The notes under the pieces were generated by a model. The model had not been told where the DNA came from and ran no database searches. It saw only the letters and a program-made list of their open reading frames with translations. Shown here piece after piece: positions 1 to 12,094 of a stretch of DNA of 64,000 nucleotides. Numbering within the stretch: position 1 is the stretch's first letter; each line of letters begins with the position of its first letter. The stretch is from the NCBI RefSeq assembly GCF_009870125.1, contig NC_046680.1:19487501-19551500 (forward strand), given 5' to 3'. This DNA is from Drosophila pseudoobscura (lineage: Eukaryota; Arthropoda; Insecta; Diptera; Drosophilidae). Position numbers and translations under genes: made by a program.

Positions 1-1565
1 TCCCCTCCCCACCACTCCTCTCACTCGGTGTGGCTCTCCTCGGCTTAGTATATGGCTTACTTGAACACGACCAGGTGAACATTAATCAAGCCAAACAACC
101 AAATAACTTATGGCCATGGCTAATAGAGACATTCGACCAGCTGCCTCTGTCTCTGTCTCTGACTCTGCCTTCATTTTGTAGCCAACTTTTCACTTTTGAG
201 GAAACGAAGAGGTTAAGGCCAGAAATATACTCGTAGTAAATAATTATCGCTTTTGGGCAATTCTGTTTAGCAAATAACCAAAGATACGCAAGTTATCCTG
301 AATCGTTTATACATTTAGTATGTATGGGCTTTTGGGATATTATTCCTTGAACTTTAAAATTTATGTTCCAATGGGAGTTGAATCTTATTTATATAAATAT
401 AACTAGCTTACCCCGGCAAGCCATATGCCTCAGTACTGTGAACTATTTCGAAAGATGTCCTTTGAAATGATGAATCTACATCTATATCTGTGTCGATGAG
501 CAAGCCGCTTAATGGTGGTGTCTGAACTTTTCCTGATGACCCATCTGACTCATGTCTTCATTCATTCCTTCATTCATTCCTCACACCAATCAGCAGATTC
601 GGATTTTTCATACAAAAACACTAAAATCTATATATTAAAGAAAGTATTTATGTAAACTGTGACCTACAGTTGATCCCATCCTATTCCCCTGAATCCGCTC
701 CCCGCTGTCGTCTGCTCAGTGAAAACAATTTAATTCACTTACAAAGTCTGTTGAAAGTCTCTTGCGGCAAGTGTTGTGGCATGTTGCATTAAAGTTCAGG
801 CCATAAGTAGGTGTGCCGCCTGTCTGTGTCTCTCGGCGTCCGTGTGTATATTCTGGTAATTAAATTGACATTAATTAAACTTACGCGACCTGCCACTGCC
901 GCTGCCACTGCCACTGCCTGCACTGCTTCCTCTGCCACTGCTCAAGTGCCGCTCATTAAGCAATTAAGGGATAATTATCAGCGACGTTGCCTTTTTGCAA
1001 TTTTCATGCGCAAAGTGTTAAAATCACTTAATAGGCGGCGGCCCATAACGCGCCGTGCTGCGTCTGTTGACGCCATATCGTGGCCTGGCTGCTGTTTCTG
1101 CTGCCGTTGTTGTAGTTCTTCCTCTTCTTGCCCCGTGTGGCAAGTGTGTGCGTGACTGTGCGAGTATGTTTGCGTACGCACGCGGCTGTTTGTTTAAGTG
1201 TAGCGTTAAACGCGGCAACTGACAAGCACAAGTGGCAAGTGGGGCAGCAGGGGCAGCAGGGGCAGAGCACCTGTAAGCAATCCTCCACGCAGTTGCATGT
1301 GCAATGTTGAGCCAAGAACAACAACAACAACAGTAGCCGCAGCAGCAGCAGCAGCAACAACTAATAGGCAGTGTCCATGGCCGTGGAGCATAAGCTTCCA
1401 TTTATGCACTTATAGAGAGACAGGGACATAGCCAATGTGGGAGCGGGAAAAAGAGATGGACACACATGCATGATACTTTGACAGACAACAAGCCAAACAG
1501 CAGTGGCAGTGGCAGTGGCGGTAGCAACCATAACATCCGTGCAACAGCAAGGGCAATGCAGCATT

Positions 1566-1577
1566 CCCCCCCCCCCC
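1566..1577. repeat. Poly-C run
   Basis: Twelve consecutive C bases, inside a CA-rich low-complexity stretch. Confidence 0.9.
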
Positions 1578-2496
1578 ACCAATTCCAACAGCCAACCGAC
1601 GAATCAGTCAGTCAGTAAAGCAATTTACAGACATCTGTTACACATCTCTCCCCCACACACACACAACACACACTTTCCCTCTCTTTCTCTCCGTGTAATT
1701 TAGACACCTGCAACCCAAAGAGAGAGACAGGCACAGCGAGCGAAAGAGAGAGAGCAAAGAGTGTGCGAAAAGCGTGCAATCTTCACAATTAAACGGAAGC
1801 CATGACCAGTCCACAGACTGGCAGCAGTGACTGTGCGAATTGAGTGGGCATGGGGAGTGGGACAAGTGGCAAGTGACGGATGAGTGGGTTGAATGGGTTT
1901 CTGGCTAAATGTGGGACGTTATAATCATAGATAATGATTCGATTAGGAATTAGGAATTAGAAAAGAAAATGGACATTCATCTGTTACAACGGGAAAAGGG
2001 CAGGTTGTAATCTATTTCCATTGCAACCGGTTGCAAAAGGGATGATCTGTCCCTTAAGTATGGAAGCGGATACAATGGATCTTCTAGGCTGTTGTACACA
2101 AAAAGCCCTGAGGAAGCTCCTTCCTACCACCTGAAAACTATTCCTACAGCACGGGCTAAATAGATCTGGGTGTGAGGAATGTGGTACGACGAATGTTATG
2201 CTCTTACTCTTACGTATCCGCTTTCATTTTTGGCCCCGCCTGGCATGTGACCCTTATCATCTCCGGGCCTCATCCAGAGACAGAGACAACGACATGGTCA
2301 TCCCTATCCACAGCCACAGCCACATCCCAGAGCGAGCTCTTTTCGCCTCAAAGCAAATACAAAAGGCCGCTTGAATTCCTGTTTCTGTATGCTGGTGCCT
2401 TTGTGGCCTGCCTTTGTGGTTACCTCAACCTCTACCCCTGGCGTGTGAAGGTGCTCCGGCTGTGACTCCATCCTCCATATCCCCAAAAGCCATATC

Positions 2497-2520
2497 CAAC
2501 TCCAACTCCAACTCCAACTC
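2497..2520. repeat. (CAACTC)4 tandem repeat
   Basis: Four perfect copies of a 6-bp unit. Confidence 0.9.
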
Positions 2521-3473
2521 TGGGTCTGGCTCCGTCTCTGGTCATAAACGGATTGGCCCGGAGGTGTAAAACTTGTTGTTGCTGTTGCATACTTTTCAAA
2601 AATGCCTGTCAATGCGTGACATTTCATATTTAAGTTATAATCTGCATGCATTACTTTTTGGGATCAGAGGGAAGAAAGACGGGAGAAAGAGATATATGAG
2701 GGGGTAAACAGGGGAAGCATGTGGAAATTTAATGGCACACTAAATTAACTCGAGGCTAATTTTCAATATAACTGACAGCAATACAAGGCCCGCCATCTCT
2801 ATCTCTATCTACATCTATGTACATATCTCTATATGTATAACCTGGATCCCTACGATACTATATGATGTTTAAATGAGATTTAGATTGAAATGATGCCTGT
2901 TTTAGAAATTAAACAAAAACTTATTAAATACCTTCGGGCAATCAAGTTGCAATTAATAACGGGTTATCCCCCCCGCCCATCCGAAACGAAACAAACCAAA
3001 CAGCCACCCACAACAGAGCCCGCTTCTAACTGTTGCCGCTTCAAACATGTTGCCAGCATTGAAACCTGTTTCAAGGCTTATCAGGACCAACGCATCTGAA
3101 TTATCAGCGCGCTCTCGTTTGCCGGCAGGACGAACATGTTGTGTCGCAACAGCGGTGGTGGTGGGGTGGGTGGTTGGAAGAAGGGAGGGATGAAGATGGA
3201 CAGGAGAGGCGCCCCAAGGGCAAACACACCGAACCTTTGCATGAGCGAGAGGCAAGCAGACAGCGCTACACACAGAGTTAGAGATGGAGAGGGAGAGGGA
3301 GAGGTAGAGGTAGAGGTAGTGAGAGTTTGGGGGTTTTACGCTACGATTTGGCCTGCCTGATGCGATGCTTGGATGATGTCGCTGCCAACCAACGCTTCCC
3401 CCTTGCAGCGTGCCTGCACCCAGCCTCACCTTGGCATTCTCCACTGTTCCTGCTCCTCCTTGGCCCCCGGCCA

Positions 3474-3494
3474 TTCGCTTGTAATTATAATATT
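3474..3494. repeat. 21-bp duplicated element, copy 1
   Basis: This 21-base word is identical to 9,250-9,270 in the same orientation. Its core GTAATTATAAT holds a TAATTA homeodomain-type site. The flanks do not match beyond a base or two, so this is not part of a longer repeat. It could be a shared transcription-factor binding module. Confidence 0.6.
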
Positions 3495-6400
3495 TCATCC
3501 CAAAAGTAGCTCCCAGGCATCAGTCAGTTTCGGTTTGCAGTAAGTGGGGAGTGGGGGACTGAGCTGCAGGGGGCGACACACACAGAGAGAATGGGAGAGA
3601 GCGAGCGAGATTGAGAGAGAGGGGTGGTCAGAGAGCAGCATCAGCAGCAGCAGGGTTTTGGCAACAATGCAGCAGAGCCAACAATGATGAATTTTTGAAC
3701 TCAACGTGTAAAAGGTACAGTGATGTCTGCCATCTGAAGGATGGACACTGGCAGTATAGAACTAAAATGGACAGATCTTGTAAAGAATATGAGATCAGGA
3801 AGTATGACAGGATAGCGACCAACGGTAGTCCTCAGAGTAGCCCTAGCTGACTCCTGTCCCTGAATATAACCAAAGGCAGTGTTCAGGGCAAAAGGATTTT
3901 CCATACTCTCACCACGGCTTATTAAACAGCTCTGTCCGTGTGGGGCAAGCCTCATCTCCTTTCATAAATTAGCCTTCAATCGCAACACCCCGCTGCGGAA
4001 TAGCTGCGGGTAGAAAGCGCTTAAAAACGCTGACACATGAAATGCAATTCGCTGCAGCGACATCCACGGAGACTGCGCTCCAGCGACTGTGGCATGTCAG
4101 AAAACGGTATTAAGTGCAATCGAATCGCTTGACAGGAGCAGCGGGACTGCCATTCCCCCACCATGAGGCTCGATTCTGGTCGAGTGTTGGCCTGTTCTAC
4201 TCTGCTGTGGCATTGGGATAAATTGAGCCAAATGCCCCGCCAGGCTTTAATCATATTGAATGCTAAAATAATGCCCGAACCCGACACCCAATACCTGGTT
4301 ATGAGATTCGCCTGCTTCCGAGGCTGGTGCCGCTCGACTCCGGCTCGATTCATATTACCGCATCGTTTGCGGCGACATTTAATTAAAATTTCTTTCGGCT
4401 GATAGGATGGCCGGGCCAAAAGTTTTGGTACCCCCTTCTCCAGCCACCCCGTTCAGTCTTATCAGCCGGCAATTTAGTGGCTTGAAGATAGCTCTTTGCT
4501 CTGCTCTCCGCACTGCACTTAATGGCCAAATGTGCAAACCAATTGGCCGGAACACGACAGAAAGGATGGGATTGGCCAGTTGGAGGAGTTGCAAATGCCA
4601 CAAAGCGGCCATTAAACGACTCTTAATGACGCCAGACTGGCTGCCAGAGTCAGTCAGAGCCATGGACCACAACGAGCGCCACAACTCGGCATTGTTACAT
4701 ATTCATTATAAATATTTCGACTCGGTTCTACTTATCTGGGGTCCCGACTATTGTCTCCGAGCGGATGTGCGGGTGTGTGCCAATAATATTACACATACGC
4801 CTCATAGTCAGCTTTTTAATTTCCCATGCAGCAGGAGCCTCCGCATTCAGGCTGCTTTTCACTTCCTGCCCCGTTTGGGGTAAAAATTAAACGGAACTTA
4901 TGCCGCAATGTCGCTGACGTTTCCTGTCTGCCATTGTGGGCGTTTGTTTCTGTGTGAATGGAAGCAAGATGAAGCGGCCCTCCGCTCCCACTGATGGTGG
5001 GGGTAGTAACCTCAGAGGAGTAACCTTTAATGATGTGGAGTCTTCATATGGGGAAAAGGCATCCTCTTGCTGGGGGTATCCTAAAGTAGACTTATACGTT
5101 GGTTTATACATATCTATAGATCTATTATTATAAATCAAACTATTTTCTATTATTTCTACCGTACAAATGGTGTATCGGCAGAGATGAATTTTCGTTCTTG
5201 CTTGTTTCCTCTTCAAAGGATGCAAATTGAAATGCATCTATACATTTTTGCCGTGGATCTCTCTGGTCAAATTAGACGCTTCACCGCACAAACAGCGCAG
5301 CAACCACCGCAAATGTCAAAAGTCGACTCCATTTAGACACAATTTAATTAATATTCGAGTGAATAAACGCAACAAACGAAGCTTTCCCCTTCGCTGTGAA
5401 TGTGTATGTGGGTGCAATCAGGTGGAAATTTATGCAACTGCCAGTTGCATGCAACAAAATCAAAGTGTTTTGTGGCTATTCAGCTAAATAATTTGATGCC
5501 CCTCCAACATCGCTGCTGGAGTGAATATCAGTTTAATTTTGGTTTTTCGGAGGTTCCTGTATTTCTGGGTGGAAAGCGAAAACCCAATTAAAGCCAGAAA
5601 TGGAGTCAACTCTTCAAGTCAAAGTCGAAGTCAAGTCCTGTACCGCACCCCTTCCCATCCAGTCGCGTTCAGCTCTGTTCTGCTGTCCTGTCGACTGCCT
5701 GGGCTGGCCCGGGGCAAGTTCTTGCCTCAAATATCTTGGGGCCATGGCAAAGAACCGCCAACAATGCCAAAGCAACAACAAAAAGACAAATACGAGGCCA
5801 AAACGAAAATAAAAAGCAACAACAACTGCATTTTAGTTTCGCCATCCCAAAAGGGCCGCCAGCAATGGCTGCACTGCGAGAAAAATGGGGTCGCAGCAGG
5901 ATTCCATCATTCAGATGGAATGAACAGCGAAACTAAAACTTTAAGATGAATAGAATACTATTAGAACTAATTATTTATACAGTGTATTTATTCTTTCATA
6001 TAGTTATCATCCTTATATGATGCACAAAACAGTAAGTTTCCGCTTTTCTCTCAGTGCAGTGCCGCCTTATATACCAGGGCTTATGTACCAAGTGCGGAAC
6101 CAAGTTGAAGGAGTTGCGGATGAGGAGCTTCTGCAGCAGCAGAATCTGAAGCTGGCGCTGACGTCGTCGCAGTTTCTATACGACGACTGTACGAAAAAGC
6201 GTGGCTGCGTGAAAAGGTGGCCTGCGGCAGAAACAGCGACAGCGGCATCGGCATCGGCAGAGGCAGCGTCGTCCGTGCGCTTCGCTGTACTAATGTTGCC
6301 CCAGGACTTAGACGCTTTGTTGAGAGCGAGCGGGGGCAAAAGCGGGAGAGAGGGACAAAGACGAAGGAGCGCCTGGAGCGATCTCCAGGATGGGCGGAGG

Positions 6401-8289
6401 CAGCATCGCCCTAGGATGCGCGCCTGCGCAGCTCCATCCAGCTGCATCTGCCACACGACTCTGTTTTAATTTCACATTAATGTGGAGAGAGATGGTTCAG
6501 ATGGCTTACCATTTGAGAGGACCTTATCAGATCGAAGAGAGTCTTATCAGAAGGATTTGGAAATCATTCGTGGTCTACCAGCCCGGTATTTTGTCTTCGC
6601 TGAGGCCTCTTAAGGCTTCTTCAACTGCTTTATGCTGTGCCTTATTGTTCTAACGAATGGAAAATAATCCTTTATAAAAACTTTTGGAATTTCAGCAAAA
6701 TAGTTCGCTGTTTCATTCATTGTCGAATATTCTGTGTAAAATATTTATAAATGAATATTTTCGGAAGTGTTGAAATTGGACTCTCGCTCCAACACCTCTC
6801 TGCCTCTCTGCTCTTCCCACCAATACCGACCCCACCGGATCTATCGAGTCCACCTGATGCGGGGCCAACAAATGAAAAACAAATATTAAGCTTTTGTTGT
6901 TATGCCAAAATAGTGCTACAAATCCACACACACAGGGAGTGAGAGGGGGGGATAGAGAGACAGCGAGTGCTGTCCGCGAATAAACGAAAATTGTAAAGTG
7001 TTAAAAATAATAAATTATTTCTGTTGTTCCAAGTGGTATTAGAAAATGTTCATGCATAAATTTAATTCGCGACGAGGCTGAAAAAACATTCCTAAATTGA
7101 AATTCCATTGTCCACAAAGGAATCGATCCGGCTGAATCGAATGGGAAAAATACACTGAAACGAGGAAAAACAATGACGGATACCTTCGGGGTCAGCAGCT
7201 TTCGATAATACTCTGGCAGTTTTATCGTGTCATTTATATCATCCATCCCATTTATTTCAACTTCTTCTGAGAAAGCGTTCCTATGGAAATGGAATGATAT
7301 AATGGTCAAGTCCGATGTGTATGAGACCTCCAAAAAGTATTGTTCCTGCAACGTGATTTTAAATACATATTAATGACCCCAATCGGATCCGGCAAGTACT
7401 CCTCCTGCAAACGACTGCCTAAAAGCATGAAAAAACTTTGCAAGAGTATACAACTTTGGATACGGATTGATGGCTGATAGTTATTCGTTATCGGATGGTG
7501 GCACGGGACGACCACGACGCGTCTCCCAGCACCATTCATCCCTGACATCGAATAAATGTCAGTGCCCACGGCCGACTAATCCCTGGCCCATGGCCGGGGG
7601 CGCCACACTCTCCCACTTTGCATATGCCCGTATGCCGCAATTTATGTAATTTGAAATGATTCGAAATGAATGCGAGCGGGGGCCCAAGAAGGCCATAAAT
7701 CACAGATACTTTCCGCTGCAGCAGCAGATAAACCAGAGCCAACATCGAACTTGTTTGAGGAGCCAGCATGCATGAGAGAACCCAGAGAAAGAGAGCTGCT
7801 ATCACAACACATCAATGGGCCTCAGGAGAAGTGGATGGGGTTGTGGCGGCGTGGGGGAGGGACAGCATCAACCGTTTACAACGTAAACACAACACAAACA
7901 ATGCAAGACAGTGACGAAAAGAAGAGCGGACGGAGAGGGGAGTGTTTAGGCAAGATAAATTAAATTGAAGGTAAGGCAGCACTGCTCTCCAGTTTCCACT
8001 TCAGGCTTCGCTCTGACCAAAGCCTGTTTTGAGACCGATACTTCCAACAGCCTTACCATACATTGAATGACCTTGCGCAGAGCAGAGCGGCGAGCAGGGG
8101 AGAGCCGAACAGAGAAGCAGCTCCAAACACGAACATACATTTCTTACCCAGCAACCGCCGCGGGGTCTATTTTTTCTCCTTCTCAGTCTCCTCTTTCACT
8201 ATCCGAATATGAAATCTGGCCCCAGGGCTGACAAGAATGAAATCCAACTCGGTTCACAGCATAACGAGACAGATAGAGAGAGACAGAGA

Positions 8290-8311
8290 AAGAGAGAGAG
8301 AGAGAGAGAGC
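8290..8311. repeat. (GA)n microsatellite
   Basis: About eleven GA units; GAGAG words are also potential GAGA-factor sites. Confidence 0.9.
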
Positions 8312-9249
8312 GAGACCCACAGAGTTGAGGGCCAGTTTAATTGCAAATGAAAACCAAAGATCCAAAGCTCTGCCCAGGGATTTTCCCCAAATGAATCAGT
8401 ATTTTATTGGATATACTCTTATGTTAATTATGTACACAAGTCTGTTTCCGTTTCGGCCACCATTAGCCCTGCTTCGAGGGGGCCTCCAAATGGATGCCAA
8501 ATTTAACTGAGGGCGATATATTCTCACAAATAAGGAATGTGGGAACTTTTTCTGCCTTGCCGCACATACACTCACACACACATATTGAAACCTATCTTCT
8601 GCTGAAGAAACAATGCTGCAAATGTCCCCCCGGCGGTGGCTCTTTCAGTACGACGGGGCTACGGCGCTCATTTATTTCACAGTCGTGGACAAGATAATCG
8701 CCAATGTCCGCCGCTTAGAGGAATGGCAAGAGGCAAAGGGAGCTGCTCTTCGGCTGCCCCCCACCAAACATCGGCCCAAGTCATCGTCCCATGGAAATGT
8801 ATTCCAATAATGTTCACACGGAATCCATTTGGAATGAAGTCGTTTTCCTTAGCTCCAGTTAAGACCTCGTCTGGCCCAAACATGTCAGTCAGTCGTCGCT
8901 CAACGAGCTGTGGCAGTGGCAACAGCTGTACGACATAGACACATGCAACCAGCTTACACACGCTGCAGCATCCCGGTTCTCACTTCTCTTAGAGCCCCTG
9001 CCGCAGACAGACAGTAACTGAAACTGTCACAACGTCAGCGCGGACACCTTTGGCGCTCTTTCGACTTCATTTGGGTATCAGACTCGACTGGGTCTCTGGT
9101 CGCCTGTCTCTGTCTCTCCGCCTGTTGTCATGGCTGCTAAAGCCAAAGCCAGAGCAAGAGCCACAGCTCTATCTCCATCTGCAGCTTCATTTCCATCTAC
9201 AACCCCAAGTTCCAGCTCCAGCCAAAGCCAAAGCTGCTCTGGGGCCTGT

Positions 9250-9270
9250 TTCGCTTGTAATTATAATATT
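9250..9270. repeat. 21-bp duplicated element, copy 2
   Basis: Second exact copy of the 21-base word at 3,474-3,494, 5.8 kb away and in the same orientation, with a TAATTA core. Confidence 0.6.
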
Positions 9271-12046
9271 CCAGCCAACCCAGAATCTTGCCCACGGCCA
9301 GAGGAAGATGAAGCGGCGTCATACGGAACGTTGTTGCTGCTTCTACTCTGCCACAAGCAACACAACGAAGACGGCAGCGGCTACGACGCCTGCAGACTTT
9401 GCGGATGACCCCGGGCGCCACAAATGCTGATTACGAAGCCGCCCCACCATCAGAATCCCCATCAGCACCACAGGAAAAAAAAACAAAACCAGGAATCGCA
9501 GAGAAGAACCCAACGAAACAGGGATACCCTCACGATTGGTGATTATAAAGGAGCTTTGTGGAGACAAAAAGGAAGTACAGTAGATGTCAAAAGTGAATCA
9601 GAACGAAAAATAGCCCAATATTTATCGAGTGTATTTACAGCAGTGTTTTAGTTTACTCTGTTTCGTATTCTGAATCTAGATGGGATGGAGGCTACCCCTT
9701 AGAGAATATCCAAACCCAAAAGGGGAGTCGGGAAGCCTTTTCACTTGTGTGTGTGCGTGTGTATGGCCTTGGGGGTCGAGTGGGGCTGTGCGTGTCCAGG
9801 CCCAGGACATCGCTGTCCGGTGGCCCAGCTTCCCTATTTACATGGCTGCGAGTATTTCATTTATTTCATTGTGCTCTTCATATTACATATTGCATTTGCA
9901 ATTTTGATTGCAGCTGCCCTCTGTCTAGACTGCGGACGGAGAGGGGGTGAGAGGGGGCACAAGGGCATATGCAGGGCTGCATCCACAGGAATTTGGAGGA
10001 CTGATTGACAGGACTGGACATGGAAGCAGGGGAAGAATCAGCTCCTAGAAACAGTATTTTTGTCGTGTAAGACTCGACAGTTTCTCCATTCAAATGTTAA
10101 ACCACTCTAGTCACACAAAAAGAGACAGAAGAAGGTAGCTCGGGGCCATTCAGATTCAGTGGCCATTTTTCCTATTATGAGAAATAATATTTTAGTCAAA
10201 TATTTGATTTAAATACGATAACTTGGCATTAAGTAAATAAACATAAATAAGACAAAAGACAAGCAAACAACAAATGTCAGATCGAATGCCATCCCCGGGG
10301 CCAAACTGTGATTTTTATACGAACGAATATGCCCTGCCATGTTGTTGTGGTTGCACTCTATTATCAATTGCAGCGACATTGATAAACGATGGCTGTCGGA
10401 AAAACAGCAGGGAAACGATGAGTATCTACAGCATCAGCATCAATATCAGCAGCAGGAAAAACAAAGAAAATGGCAGCAACAATCCGCATTTCTGTGGCCA
10501 GCGGACAGAATAAAAGTCATAAAATCAATGCACAAATTGCATGAAATGTCCGTACTTATATCTGTATCTGCATCAGAGTCTGTATCTGTTTGATTTCAGA
10601 TTTCAGATCAAAGGCAGATATTTATCTGTCTATCTGTCAAATGCACACGCGCCCAGACCTCAATCAAGCAAGGGAAAAGGAGTTGCCAAGAGGTAGTTGG
10701 GGCGTGGGAGCGTCTGCACAAAAATGAAATTTTTAATTACACGGCCCACCAGGAGCCCAGTACATTTTCCGCCTCGGGATATCCATTTAACATACGATTC
10801 ATTGGCACTTGCCGGAGCTGGATTGAAGACCAGTCAACTCTGCCCAATTCCATCCTCAATTCCTCAATCATATCTTTCATCTGAGAAGAACGGGCAGAGA
10901 ATTCTATCGAAAATCTTCATTAAGCTGAAAGTACAACAAAAGAGGCAGACCAAATAATCTGTCGTGTTCAATTTGAGGAAATATCTTTCATATTCCTTGA
11001 TTTTGATTGCAGCTCGTCCAGTGCCAAGCAACAGTCCAAAAACAGTCCGAACAATGGCCGAAACTAAGCCCCGGCCACAAACAATTTCCCCAAAAATTCA
11101 TCCAGCCCAAAATGAATATTGAAAATGAAAAATAAATAAAATGCTACACTCGAAAAAACACATTTGTAACACATCGCTCGGGTATTGTACTATTAGAACC
11201 GAACTACTTCAGAGATTTTTTTTCTGTGTAGACAACGTTCGAGGGAACCAAACAGAGGTGCACCAAAAAAGGGTTGGAGCTAACGTTAAAGGCAAAGACT
11301 GCAAGTAATCTACTATTCCGAAAATTCGTTAACCCAAATGTAGCTGGAACCCCTCTGAAAGTAGACGCCCCTGCCCGGACCCTGCTCCCGTATGCAACAA
11401 CTAATTGCAACCCTGCCTGCACATGCCGCAATTAAAGGAAATATGAAATTTCAATCGAAATTCTAGCCAAATTTCCAAAAATTTCTTTCGTTTTCCCCCG
11501 TGCATTCATGGGTTGTATTCATTTCAGTACGCATGGGAGGTTCGGTTCCACATACTCCTCCAGAAACACACACCAGTAACAATAAATCAGAATACAAGAA
11601 CTGGCCAAATACAAGGATCGAAAAGTGCATAACGAGAGCATAAATTGCCAACAATAAATAACCGAAAAAATGGTAAATAAAGTTGCAGCACACAAATATT
11701 TCATGAAGGAGCGAAGGGGTCGAGCCAATCCTGGCTTAAGGCTAAAGAGCAGATGCCAAAAACGGGAAACGGTAAGACACCCAGACGCCCAAGTACCCGT
11801 ACAGTGGACAACGGACAAGGGACAGTGCCCCAACACCAAGCAGCAAATGCCAAACACGAGGCGAGGCCAGAAGTATTTTGCGGCCAACTTAGCTCTGGCC
11901 AGAGATGGTAGCGTGACTAACGGCAGGCGGGAGGAATACGATTCCGCCTACTACATGCGCATTCCCACAAACCACGAGATGAGGAAAAGGTTTAACTCCC
12001 ACCAGGTATGGGTGCATGGTTCACGCGCCCATCTCTAGCTGGTTCT

Positions 12047-12048
<2 letters not shown>

Positions 12049-12091
<43 letters not shown>
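12049..12091. repeat. (CA)n microsatellite, about 21 units
   Basis: An uninterrupted CA dinucleotide repeat of about 43 bp, the longest perfect dinucleotide run I noticed in the left half of the window. Confidence 0.95.

Positions 12092-12094
<3 letters not shown>

Noticed and set aside
6017-6469. Plus-strand 150-codon ORF with an acceptor-like CTCTCTCAG at its start
   Set aside because: No family recognised. The second half is a GCAT/GGCAG repeat, and the opposite strand is open over almost the same span.
7184-7345. Minus-strand 54-codon open segment between AG and GT
   Set aside because: The acceptor has no pyrimidine tract, the donor is weak (GTATCC), third positions are AT-rich, and no partner exon or family is seen.
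12049-12091. Regularly spaced repeats that might suggest a CRISPR-like array
   Set aside because: It is a plain CA dinucleotide repeat in a eukaryotic genome, with no spacer structure.
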